Of a stretch of DNA of 37,622 nt, positions 22,837 to 30,553 are shown piece after piece. Numbering within the stretch: position 1 is the stretch's first letter; every line of letters starts with the position of its first letter. This DNA is from Hadesarchaea archaeon (GTDB lineage Archaea; Hadarchaeota; Hadarchaeia; Hadarchaeales; Hadarchaeaceae), in NCBI GenBank assembly GCA_030601675.1, contig JAUWBN010000011.1, positions 1-37,622 of the forward strand, written 5' to 3'. The notes below the pieces were generated by a model. It worked only from the letters and a program-made list of their open reading frames with translations, did no database searches and was not told the origin of the DNA. The translations under genes were made by a program, and so were the position numbers.

Positions 22837-23968
22837 GTTCTTCACACACCTTCTCATAGAGTTCAAGAGTTTGTCTGGCCGCCCTTTCCCAGGTGAATTT
22901 CTCGCGTACAATTTTTAAACCGCTCTGCCGAAGACGCTTTGCCAGCTGCTTGTCATTCAGGATGCGTGTAATCGCGTTAGTCAGTGCATCAACGTTCGCT
23001 GGGGGGACCATTAGCCCGTTTATCCCATCTTCGATAATTTCAGAAACACCGCCTGCCCTGGGACACACAACAGGCACACCAACTCCCATGGCTTCCAGTA
23101 GCGTGAAGGGAGATGACTCGACTATTGAAGGTAAAACAAATACATTTGCTGCCGCCATCAGTTCTGCCACTTGCCCATGTGGCAACGCCCCAAGCATAAA
23201 TATCGAATCCTCGATGCCTAGTTCTCTAATCTGAGCGCGCAAATTCGCGGCCTCCGGACCCTTGCCCGCTATTGCCAATTTCGCGTCCGGTAAGCTCTTG
23301 CGCACTTTCAAGAACGCAGCCACGAGGTAGTGCATCCCCTTCCGCCTGACCAACCGAGTTGCGCTCACGACAAGCGACTCTGACTTAAGCCCCAAGCGGA
23401 CACGCATTTGTGAACCGTCAACGGCTGGGTTAAATTTTAATAAATCGACGCCATTCGGGATGACTTCCATCTTGTGGTCTGGAACGCCTAGCACACGACA
23501 AAATTCTCTTGTCGCGTTGCTGACAACTATCACGCGATTTGCGCGGCACACCATGAGCACCAACGGTCGGTAGATGAGTTGCCAGAGGCCAGCCGTTTTA
23601 TGAATCGAGTGGCAGGTCAGCACAGATGGTATTCGGCGCCTGCGGGCGGAGTATATGGATTGCAACGCCATCGGTGAATATATGTCCTGGCCATGAACCA
23701 CATCAAACCCACCAAACTTGATGCATTCGTGGAGACGCTTGGCAAGGCTAGCCGAGATAGCGCGATTGAAACGTGGTATGACGAAGCCCTTTAGACGCTT
23801 GACCGTTAACCCGTCGAACTCCTCTCCCTCGGCTTGCCCCGGATGAGTATGGGTAAAAAGGGTTGGTTCCGCATCTAGCTTAGCCAATGCCGTGCCCAAC
23901 CCCATGGTATAAGCGGGTGCTCCGCCTATGGCTGGGTAAAATTCGTCGCCGACCATTGCGATACGCAA
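22811..23968 (-). CDS. GT4-family glycosyltransferase
   Basis: This is a 385-residue GT-B glycosyltransferase: MRIAMVGDEFYPAIGGAPAYTMGLG at the start with the acceptor-site glycine loop, VVHGQDIYSPMALQSIY, VIPNGVDLLKFNP, ATRLVRRKGMHYLVAAF. The donor-site motif is PSIVESSPFTLLEAMGVGVPVV. It is the first gene of a GT4-CE4-GT4 operon. The order suggests that it adds an N-acetylated sugar, which the next enzyme then deacetylates, as in PIG-A/PIG-L type steps; this is inference from order only. The start ATG is the first in the frame and matches family N-termini. Confidence 0.88.
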   Translation of the reverse strand: MRIAMVGDEFYPAIGGAPAYTMGLGTALAKLDAEPTLFTHTHPGQAEGEEFDGLTVKRLKGFVIPRFNRAISASLAKRLHECIKFGGFDVVHGQDIYSPMALQSIYSARRRRIPSVLTCHSIHKTAGLWQLIYRPLVLMVCRANRVIVVSNATREFCRVLGVPDHKMEVIPNGVDLLKFNPAVDGSQMRVRLGLKSESLVVSATRLVRRKGMHYLVAAFLKVRKSLPDAKLAIAGKGPEAANLRAQIRELGIEDSIFMLGALPHGQVAELMAAANVFVLPSIVESSPFTLLEAMGVGVPVVCPRAGGVSEIIEDGINGLMVPPANVDALTNAITRILNDKQLAKRLRQSGLKIVREKFTWERAARQTLELYEKVCEEHAKRRTQH

Positions 23969-24155
23969 AGTGCCACCAGTTTTAAGAATCTCATTAGCAC
24001 AAATAAAAGACCCCTATAATCTATAATCCAGACTCTACGATCAGCGAATTTTCAAGCCTGATAAACGACCCATGATCGACTATTTTTTAAATCCAGATTA
24101 CACCCATAGGGGCCTAACCTAGCGCCTTATTGGGATACGATGGTTCTGGGGGGCA

Positions 24156-25193
24156 TCAGCGCCAAACCTTCTCTCGGAAATATCCTATATCGTCTCTCAA
24201 AAGCAATGAAAACGAACGCCAGTCGCGGGGCATGGCAAGTTCGGAAGTCTCAAGATAACATCTAATTATGCATCCATCACAAAACGGATAACGACCGCAT
24301 CCTGCTCTGACCTTCCAAGCAAGCCCGGAATCCCATGCATCCCTAACGTGCAAATATTCCCGACTCAAATCGAAATGAGCTTCTGGATAGTACAAACAAG
24401 GCAAAAGCATCTGCCCGTTCGCTGTAACTGTTGCCATGACTGAAGCAGCTCTGCAGATGGGTTTTTCTATCCGGTTGCCCCCTTTTCGTAAAAGCTCAAT
24501 CATATTTCTACTTATGATGAGATTTGGAAATTTCCTCGCTGCCTCAAGTCGATTTGCACATTCTTGATAATCAACGGTCATCTCTGCAACATCGGTTTCG
24601 TCATGGTCATGTTCAAGAGGTGCCGGAAAAACGATGTTGACATTCATGTCTATCCCGAGGTTTTGGGCGAGTTCTGATAAACCCTTCAAGCGACCTAAAG
24701 TTTGATTGGTAAGCGTGCAAACGCCATTTACTGGCACTGAATATTCTTTAAACAATTTTAGAGCCTCAACGGCTCGAGCGTAAGCGCCCCGAATACCTCG
24801 GATGTGGTCATTTTCTTGGGGGACTGGGGAATCTATTGAAATTTGAGCCATATCCACAAAAGGCGCAAGTTCTCCAATTCGATCCTTGACCAGCCATCCA
24901 TTTGTATTGAGTGTCGTTAACAAGCCACAATCCTTTGCGTAAGCATAAAATTCTGGCAGTTCTTTCCTCAGCAAGGGCTCTCCACCTGTAAAATCAATGT
25001 TCAGAGTCCCAATATCCGTAAACTGCTTGACATGTTTTTTAACTTCGGAAGCTGGAGTTTCCGTTGGATAAAGTTGTTTTCCTTTGTACCAAAAGTTGCA
25101 GAAAATGCACTTAAAATTACAGGAAGCCGTAACATGGTAGTAAACGACAAGAGGAATCGGATCGCCAACAAGTGTATGACAGAAGGATTTCAG
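24156..25193 (-). CDS. Radical SAM enzyme with C-terminal cysteine-rich (SPASM-like) region; CTG start
   Basis: Read from the CTG at 25191-25193, the protein has 345 residues. The radical SAM cluster motif is CNFKCIFC (Cys25, Cys29, Cys32); FTGGEPLLRKELPEF gives the GGEP loop, and LNTNGWLV follows. The C-terminus has extra cysteines: CRAA, LPCLYYPEA, and GCGRYPFCDGCIIRCY, as in SPASM-type enzymes that bind auxiliary Fe-S clusters. No ATG, GTG or TTG occurs in frame before the TTG at 24974, which would delete the cluster motif. The CTG overlaps the TGA of the small membrane protein gene as CTGA, the geometry of ATGA couplings. The substrate is unknown; peptide or glycan/lipid modification is possible. 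Codon use is AT-rich compared with the flanks. Confidence 0.75.
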   Translation of the reverse strand: MKSFCHTLVGDPIPLVVYYHVTASCNFKCIFCNFWYKGKQLYPTETPASEVKKHVKQFTDIGTLNIDFTGGEPLLRKELPEFYAYAKDCGLLTTLNTNGWLVKDRIGELAPFVDMAQISIDSPVPQENDHIRGIRGAYARAVEALKLFKEYSVPVNGVCTLTNQTLGRLKGLSELAQNLGIDMNVNIVFPAPLEHDHDETDVAEMTVDYQECANRLEAARKFPNLIISRNMIELLRKGGNRIEKPICRAASVMATVTANGQMLLPCLYYPEAHFDLSREYLHVRDAWDSGLAWKVRAGCGRYPFCDGCIIRCYLETSELAMPRDWRSFSLLLRDDIGYFREKVWR

Positions 25194-25510
25194 TGCCCTA
25201 AAGACGACCGTAAAATCACCTTTATTTCGTCAAAATTCTGGTATACTTTTCTTCCAACAAATGCGATGGTAAAACCCGCCGCTACAAAATAAAGCCACCA
25301 AGGCGACGGCAAAAATGGAATTATTCCTAAAGAACCAAGTGTCCAAAGCACCCCTGCCGCAACTGCGCTAGGAGTAATCACTGCCCAAGCTAGCCATTTG
25401 TCTGCGTTTATAGCATATGCTCCAATGACAGCCCACAAGGAGCCGATGGTAAATGCCGCCACAAATCCCAATCCCGCCGTTGATAGAAATAATCCAAATA
25501 GTTCAAGCAT
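25190..25510 (-). CDS. Small three-helix membrane protein, partner of the radical SAM gene
   Basis: The 106-residue protein has three hydrophobic helices (about residues 3-32, 39-63 and 68-88) and a short basic/polar tail (RKVYQNFDEIKVILRSSLGH) facing the cytoplasm. No family was recognised. A GAAGGA ribosome site precedes the ATG. Its stop TGA overlaps the probable CTG start of the radical SAM gene, so the two are made together. It may anchor that enzyme at the membrane or be part of the same modification system. It is divergent from the B12-radical SAM gene. Confidence 0.65.
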   Translation of the reverse strand: MLELFGLFLSTAGLGFVAAFTIGSLWAVIGAYAINADKWLAWAVITPSAVAAGVLWTLGSLGIIPFLPSPWWLYFVAAGFTIAFVGRKVYQNFDEIKVILRSSLGH

Positions 25511-25582
25511 GTGTGGTCCTTCTCATTTTTATTTTTTTATCCCTGTCTCCATCTCGCGCTTGGCCACGTTCCTTTCCAACCG

Positions 25583-25589
25583 TTATATA
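25583..25589 (+). promoter_or_regulatory. TATA box for the B12-type radical SAM gene
   Basis: TTATATA is centred 36 bases before ATG 25622. That leaves a short leader with an AGAGGG ribosome-binding site at 25611-25616. Confidence 0.5.
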
Positions 25590-25621
25590 CTCAAATGATT
25601 AAAAACGTGTAGAGGGTCAAA

Positions 25622-27007
25622 ATGTCTTCCGTGCTCTTCATCTACCCCCCAATTAGCTTTAGCGAAAAGAGTGCGCTGTCCGCCTACTCCCCTCCTCTGG
25701 GGGCACTTTATCTGGCAACCATTCTCAAAAATGACGGGCATGAAGTGCACGTTATAGATGTCGAAGCGGAACGACTATCTCTAAAACAGGTGATCGAGAG
25801 GGTAAAATCGATTAATCCTGAGGTCATCGGATTGACTTGCCTCACATACACGCTCGATTCCTGCAAAACTATAATAAAAGAAGTCAGGGGGGTTACGGAT
25901 GCTTACATCGTCGTCGGGGGGGCCCATATCGCCGTCGCTCCGAGGGAGTCCCTTGAAAAACTTGGGGCAGACACTTACGTAGTTGGTGAAGCCGAATCGA
26001 TTATAGAAAAAATTGTGAAAGAAACGCCGCGGGGTGTGGTAAATCCAAAGGAAATTCAAAACGTCGACCCCATACCTTTTCCCGACCGAAGCTTGGTTAA
26101 GCATGTCAAATACGGCGTTTTTTACGGTTTGAATTTCGGGAAAAATATGACTGGAATCCTGAGCACGCGCGGCTGCAAATATGGATGCACCTACTGCAAC
26201 CGCCCAAAAAAGTTGGGTTTCAGGGTAAGATCTCCAAAAAACATCCTGCAGGAGTTAAAGGAAATTGACCGAATGGGAATAGAATCCGTGTGGCTGGCTG
26301 ACGACAATTTTACAAACAATCCTAAAAACGTGATAAAACTAGCTCGATTGATAAAAAGGGAAAAATTAAAGTTCAATTTCTTTGGACAAGCTAGGGTGGA
26401 TACTCCAAGTGAAGCTTTATACAAGAGCATGAGGGACATGGGCGTCATCGCCCTTAGCTATGGCGTCGAATCGCTTAAACCAGAAGTTATCCGGTGGTAT
26501 AACAAAACCAAGTATCCTGAAAAATGGCCTGCCTATGTAAGAAAAACTTTGAATCTGTGCGACGAATATGGGATCATTTTTCTCGGGAGCTTGATTTTCG
26601 GGGCCCCGATGGAAACAAAGGAAGACATGGAATATTCGATCGAATTTCTCGAGAAAAATGGAGCCGACCTGATCAACGGGAACGTGCTGCTGTACCTCGT
26701 TGGCTCAGCGATTTGGTACTCGGCAAGAAAGGCGGGTAAAATCAAAGCGGATCAATTTATCGTGCCAGCTCCGGAGGCTGGGTTAACGCCCTACTCATAT
26801 GAAGAGTTAGAAGAATTGTGCACTCGTTGTACAGATATGTGCAAGAGCGAGGGGTGGAAGAGGGTCTTTCGTAAACTTCTAAAAAATCGGAAGTTTGGAC
26901 TTATTTACTGGGGAGCGAGAGAACTCATCGGGCACTATTCACGTATGAGAAAAGTGCGCCGAGAGCTTTACGGCTATGGCTACGGAAAGGAATCCGTGGC
27001 CGTGTAA
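25622..27007 (+). CDS. B12-binding-domain radical SAM protein
   Basis: The 461-residue protein begins with a cobalamin-binding-like Rossmann domain: LFIYPPISF, YSPPLGALYLATILKNDGHEVHVIDVEAE, and VVGGAHIAVAPRESLEKLGADTYVVGEAE. A radical SAM domain follows with CKYGCTYC (Cys185, Cys189, Cys192), VWLADDNFTNNP, and YGVESLKPEVI. Such class B or BchE-like enzymes methylate or cyclise unreactive carbons; several act on membrane lipids. Neighbouring glycosyltransferase and lipid genes suggest a glycolipid or lipid substrate, but no specific reaction can be read off. Its codons are AT-rich. The promoter TATA and a ribosome site are both present. Confidence 0.85.
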   Translation: MSSVLFIYPPISFSEKSALSAYSPPLGALYLATILKNDGHEVHVIDVEAERLSLKQVIERVKSINPEVIGLTCLTYTLDSCKTIIKEVRGVTDAYIVVGGAHIAVAPRESLEKLGADTYVVGEAESIIEKIVKETPRGVVNPKEIQNVDPIPFPDRSLVKHVKYGVFYGLNFGKNMTGILSTRGCKYGCTYCNRPKKLGFRVRSPKNILQELKEIDRMGIESVWLADDNFTNNPKNVIKLARLIKREKLKFNFFGQARVDTPSEALYKSMRDMGVIALSYGVESLKPEVIRWYNKTKYPEKWPAYVRKTLNLCDEYGIIFLGSLIFGAPMETKEDMEYSIEFLEKNGADLINGNVLLYLVGSAIWYSARKAGKIKADQFIVPAPEAGLTPYSYEELEELCTRCTDMCKSEGWKRVFRKLLKNRKFGLIYWGARELIGHYSRMRKVRRELYGYGYGKESVAV

Positions 27008-27022
27008 TAAGCAAATGGGCAA

Positions 27023-28015
27023 TCACCTTTTCATTAAATGCTCGTACACTTCCCTAAGTTGTGCGCCAACTTTTTCAAGGGAATGTTCTCTTGAGAGCTT
27101 GTGCGCATTCTCAGCTAACCTGCGCCTTAGTTGCTCGTCTTCGATGAGTCTCTTCAGTTGCAATCCGAACTCCTCATCGGTTCTTGCTTTCAAACAGTTC
27201 ACTTCATTTACTAACTGACCGTCATATGCCAAAATATCCCTCACTAATATCGGTCTTCCGCACGCACCCGCCTCCAACGTCACGATCCCCTGATTCTCAC
27301 AAAAGCTCGGGAAGAAGAAAATATCACAACCTGAATACCCTGCTATTATGTCCTTCACATAACCGGCAAAAATCACATTTGGCGGGGCACTCTTTACAAT
27401 CCCTGATGTTCGGGGGTCCTCAATGCCCTTATACCTTCTTCCTATCCAAACAAATTTATTCTGAAATTTTTTTGCCGTGTTGATGAATGTGGCAATTCCT
27501 TTTTTTATGAACAAGTGGCCGACGCTGAGCGGGACAATTCCGTCTAGATTAAATTCCTCTCTAAACTCTTTTCTATTCTCGGCTGAAAATTTGAACTTGC
27601 CCAAATCTATGCCATTGCTAACAGCTCTGATCTCTTTTTTTACGCCATACCCGATCAACACGTTCTTAGTATACTCCGACGGGCACAACACTAAATCTGC
27701 TTGATTGTGAAAGTAAGTTAAATATCTACGTAAAAATGGAGCAATCTGATTGCTGAAGCAAAAACTGTCCCGGAAATCATCGGCAGTCAGGTGTGCGTGG
27801 GTTATCACTTTTTTTCCTTTTGCCCTCGCTTTTCTTATTGCTCGAATGGACCTCGGACCTATCATGTAGATGTGGAGAATGTCGAAATCATCTTTTAGAT
27901 TATGGGTATACTCAACTCCACTCAATTCGAGGGCTTTCCTGTGATTGCCCATAGCTGAGCCCATCCCGCTGTGTTTAAGCCACCGCCCCAACTCCAAGTA
28001 AATGCAAACTCTCAT
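27023..28015 (-). CDS. GT4-family glycosyltransferase
   Basis: The 330-residue GT-B enzyme is short for GT4. Its N-terminal domain is reduced (MRVCIYLELGRWLKHSGMGSAMGNHRKALELSG), followed by HAHLTADDF, VSNGIDLGKF, LSVGHLFIKKGI. The donor motif is PSFCENQGIVTLEAGACGRPILV. The pattern is close to archaeal and Gram-positive diacylglycerol glucosyltransferase-like enzymes that lengthen a glycolipid head group. It is convergent with the B12-radical SAM gene and follows the LPG-synthase-type gene after a 45-base gap. It probably acts on the cytoplasmic membrane face. Confidence 0.85.
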   Translation of the reverse strand: MRVCIYLELGRWLKHSGMGSAMGNHRKALELSGVEYTHNLKDDFDILHIYMIGPRSIRAIRKARAKGKKVITHAHLTADDFRDSFCFSNQIAPFLRRYLTYFHNQADLVLCPSEYTKNVLIGYGVKKEIRAVSNGIDLGKFKFSAENRKEFREEFNLDGIVPLSVGHLFIKKGIATFINTAKKFQNKFVWIGRRYKGIEDPRTSGIVKSAPPNVIFAGYVKDIIAGYSGCDIFFFPSFCENQGIVTLEAGACGRPILVRDILAYDGQLVNEVNCLKARTDEEFGLQLKRLIEDEQLRRRLAENAHKLSREHSLEKVGAQLREVYEHLMKR

Positions 28016-28060
28016 ACATATCCCCCAAGTCGAACGCTACCACAAGATTTCTTCCGCGTG

Positions 28061-29095
28061 TCAAGCTTTTGAAATTTGCTTAGCCCACGCGCGGATACCA
28101 AGGTAGGATAATGCGCTTGCTCCAATGATTGTGCCGAACACAAGCGAAATGACTCGTTCGATGAGCGTGGCGAGTATTGCGATCTCCAAGGGGGCGCCGA
28201 GCAAGACGAAGACCGCCACATAGGTAACGTCCACGTGACCTAACCCACCCGGGAGCAAGGGCAGGAGGCCCGCCATTGGGGGTAAAGTTATGCCCAGCAG
28301 TAGCATCGGAAGAGGTGGATCGAAGCCAAGCGCTTGAAAAATAAAAAATAAGCGTGTTAGTGCAAGGGCCCACGCAATCACAGCGAAGATAAACATGGAA
28401 AAGGCTATTTTTGGTCTGTTGGTAATCGCCTGCGCTCTAGCGTAAAATCTCTTCACTCCACCCATTACTTCCCTTCGACTGACCGGCCTTCGAAAGACTT
28501 TGAGAATACGTATGATGCTTCTGCCCAGCCAACTTGCCCCAGTTCTTTTGGGGAAGAAATATATGATAAGCATAAACAGCAAAATCATCACTGCAATCCA
28601 TATCGTTGCTACGATTAGTTTGGCCAGCGGAGTCCTGCAAAAGTGTAACAGAATGCCCGTCATCAAGAGGGAGATAGAAACGGGTAAATCCAACAAGTAC
28701 TCGCTCATGATGGAAGCGGAGCCTGAGGAATAAGGTACGCGTTGAGTTTTGCGCAAAATAAATAAGCGCGCAAGCGGGTCTCCTCCAGAATACGTAAATG
28801 GTGTAAGGTTGTTGATGAAGATGCTTCCAAAGACTATCAACCATAAATTGTGTATTCCAACGCTATGCCCAGTCGCAGAAAGTGAGATACGCCAACGTGT
28901 GGCTAAGGTTATGGTAGTAAAAATGTAGGCCCCAAAAGCGAGTAGCACGAAAGAATAGTTTGCTTTACCGAGCGCGTTCAGCAAACTTCCGAGATCTGCG
29001 CGCAAAAAAACGAAAAGTACTACCCCGACCACTAGGGCTACGAAAATTCCTAGAATGAGTGTCCTCCGCCCAAGCCCAAATCTGCGTTCAATCAC
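28061..29095 (-). CDS. LPG-synthase-TM/UPF0104 (AglD-type) integral membrane protein
   Basis: The 344-residue protein has about eight membrane helices with the family signatures ATRWRISL and FGSIFINNLTPFTYSGGDPLARLFILRK. LPPMAGLLPLLPGGLGHVDVTYVAVFVLLG and the closing ERVISLVFGTIIGA are also present. Members include flippase domains of lysyl-PG synthases and the membrane part of haloarchaeal AglD; they move or modify lipid-linked substrates. There is no attached transferase domain here. The start is GTG at 29095. It lies upstream of the 27023-28015 glycosyltransferase and likely shares its transcript, and it is divergent from the PAP2 phosphatase. Confidence 0.82.
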   Translation of the reverse strand: MIERRFGLGRRTLILGIFVALVVGVVLFVFLRADLGSLLNALGKANYSFVLLAFGAYIFTTITLATRWRISLSATGHSVGIHNLWLIVFGSIFINNLTPFTYSGGDPLARLFILRKTQRVPYSSGSASIMSEYLLDLPVSISLLMTGILLHFCRTPLAKLIVATIWIAVMILLFMLIIYFFPKRTGASWLGRSIIRILKVFRRPVSRREVMGGVKRFYARAQAITNRPKIAFSMFIFAVIAWALALTRLFFIFQALGFDPPLPMLLLGITLPPMAGLLPLLPGGLGHVDVTYVAVFVLLGAPLEIAILATLIERVISLVFGTIIGASALSYLGIRAWAKQISKA

Positions 29096-29260
29096 GACTT
29101 TCCCTCACCCTCGCCATTTGTGGAATTTGTTGGGAAGCTTTAAAGTTTGCCGAAGTTCCGTCAGAGCGCCCAGCACCAAGACAGTAGCAAGTTTTGTCGA
29201 AGTGCATTTAAGATGATGGGGGCATGTAATGGTGCATCAACGAGCAACTTGGGGACGCAG

Positions 29261-29911
29261 ATGAGGAAGTGGATAATACTCAGCTTGCTGCTCGTCCTGG
29301 CCACGCTTACTTACTTGGTATTTCCAAAGCTTATTCCCGAGGCTTCCACGCCAGCGACATTCGGTGGAGAAGAAGTTCTCTTTCTACAAAGGAATCTGTC
29401 AAGCCAAGCGATGGATTGGTTTACGGTGATTGTGTATACCGCTGGTTACATTGTGTTGATTTACGGAACGGGTGGCTTTCTCCTGTGGAAGAGGGACTAC
29501 AACGGATTTACAAACTTCCTTTTGGTCTTCGTGTTGGCTCAAACTTTGGGTGTAATTACCTGGGCGTTGCACCCCGTTGCCCCTCCACGAATCGGTGTTG
29601 GAGGAGTGATTGGTATAAGGGAATCTCTCTTGGGGTTCACACTGGGTTTTGACCCCTATATTTTCGGTGCCTTTCCCAGCCTTCACACAGCTAATGCCTT
29701 GACAGCTGTCCTTTTTGTGAGGCGCCATGGCAAGAAGATAGCCACGGCCTGGCTCTGCCTTTTGGCCCTCTCCATCTTCTCGATGATTTACCTTGGGGAG
29801 CACTACTGGCAGGATGTCCTCGCGGGGGTTTTTTACTCTATTGGACCCTACCTCTTGGTCACGAGGGTGGTCGGAAAAAGATTATTAAGCGAACGAACGA
29901 AAATGACTTGA
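29261..29911 (+). CDS. PAP2-family membrane phosphatase
   Basis: The 216-residue protein has about six helices and the PAP2/IPC-synthase motifs: HPVAPPRIG (motif 1 region), FGAFPSLHTANALTA (motif 2 with catalytic-triad His), and YLGEHYWQDVLAGV (motif 3 with nucleophile His and Asp). The usual Arg of motif 3 is not obvious. It could dephosphorylate polyprenyl diphosphate or transfer a phospho-head group, recycling the lipid carrier used by the glycosyltransferases nearby. I chose the ATG at 29261 because it begins the first helix with MRKW; the longer frame to 29147 adds a polar stretch lacking conservation. Confidence 0.8.
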   Translation: MRKWIILSLLLVLATLTYLVFPKLIPEASTPATFGGEEVLFLQRNLSSQAMDWFTVIVYTAGYIVLIYGTGGFLLWKRDYNGFTNFLLVFVLAQTLGVITWALHPVAPPRIGVGGVIGIRESLLGFTLGFDPYIFGAFPSLHTANALTAVLFVRRHGKKIATAWLCLLALSIFSMIYLGEHYWQDVLAGVFYSIGPYLLVTRVVGKRLLSERTKMT

Positions 29912-29916
29912 GCGCG

Positions 29917-30078
29917 ATGCCAGAAACAATCGATCCGAAGTTGCTGGAAATACTGGCTTGCCCCGTCTGCAAGCGCGATGTTAAGCTTAAGGGCAACGAG
30001 CTCATCTGCGTTAACTGCGGTCGCCGCTATCCAATCGTGAACGGCATCCCCCACATGCTGCCCGATGAGCTACGGTGA
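29917..30078 (+). CDS. Trm112-like zinc-binding small protein
   Basis: This 53-residue protein begins MPETIDPKLLEILACPVCKRDV and continues LICVNCGRRYPIVNGIPHMLPDE. This is the Trm112/YcaR pattern: two CxxC knuckles (residues 15-18 and 36-39) and the G-R-x-YPI-x-xGIP-x-ML core. Archaeal Trm112 binds and stabilises several methyltransferases that modify tRNA, rRNA and release factor. It starts five bases after the PAP2 stop and is convergent with DUF371. It may serve a methyltransferase encoded outside the window. The closing DELR is short compared with eukaryotic forms. Confidence 0.82.
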   Translation: MPETIDPKLLEILACPVCKRDVKLKGNELICVNCGRRYPIVNGIPHMLPDELR

Positions 30079-30081
30079 CTA

Positions 30082-30504
30082 TCACTCGACTTTTATCGTG
30101 ACTTTAACCTCTATTGACGGGTCACGCAGTTTTGCCACCAAAGCCTTGGACAAATCTGCTGCCGCCTTGTCCGCACCTACTGCAAGCGTCCTGCCACACG
30201 TGAACCTGCTCTTTCTGATGACGAGATCTTTAGGGTGGATAAGAGTTAGCGAAGGGTGTCCACAAGCATGAATCCCATCCCTTTCGCCTCCCACCTCAAT
30301 CGTTATGTTTACCGCTGCACCGGATCTGAGGGCTGATTTCAACTCCCCGCTCAGCCCCGCTGCCCCTTTGTTCGCGGCGACTCCGACTATGCAATCCCCT
30401 TTAGGACCAACTTCTTCGTCCTTCGTAATCATCAACGTTGTCGGGTGCCTCGCCGTGATCTGGAGATGCCCCTTCGCCCTGATGACCTCGATGATTTTTC
30501 CCAT
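30082..30504 (-). CDS. DUF371 family protein
   Basis: The 140-residue protein matches the archaeal DUF371 family: EVIRAKGHLQITARHPTTLMITKDEEVGPKGDCIVGVAANKG at residues 6-46, then ITIEVGGERDGIHACGHPSLTLIHPKDLVIRKSRF. The family is conserved among archaea and has no established function. Charged turns and one conserved His (RARHPT/ARHP) are visible. A TTAAG-containing AT-rich spacer of 49 bases lies between it and divergent pcm and holds promoters for both. It ends three bases from the Trm112-like stop. Confidence 0.85.
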   Translation of the reverse strand: MGKIIEVIRAKGHLQITARHPTTLMITKDEEVGPKGDCIVGVAANKGAAGLSGELKSALRSGAAVNITIEVGGERDGIHACGHPSLTLIHPKDLVIRKSRFTCGRTLAVGADKAAADLSKALVAKLRDPSIEVKVTIKVE

Positions 30505-30553
30505 GTTCCCCCCACCCCCTTAAGCTTGAAGGTGGATAATTTATTTTGGTCAT

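Noticed and set aside
23969-24155. A hidden gene or mobile-element end in the 187-base gap
   Set aside because: No open frame with a start signal and no inverted terminal repeats were found; only AT-rich spacer.
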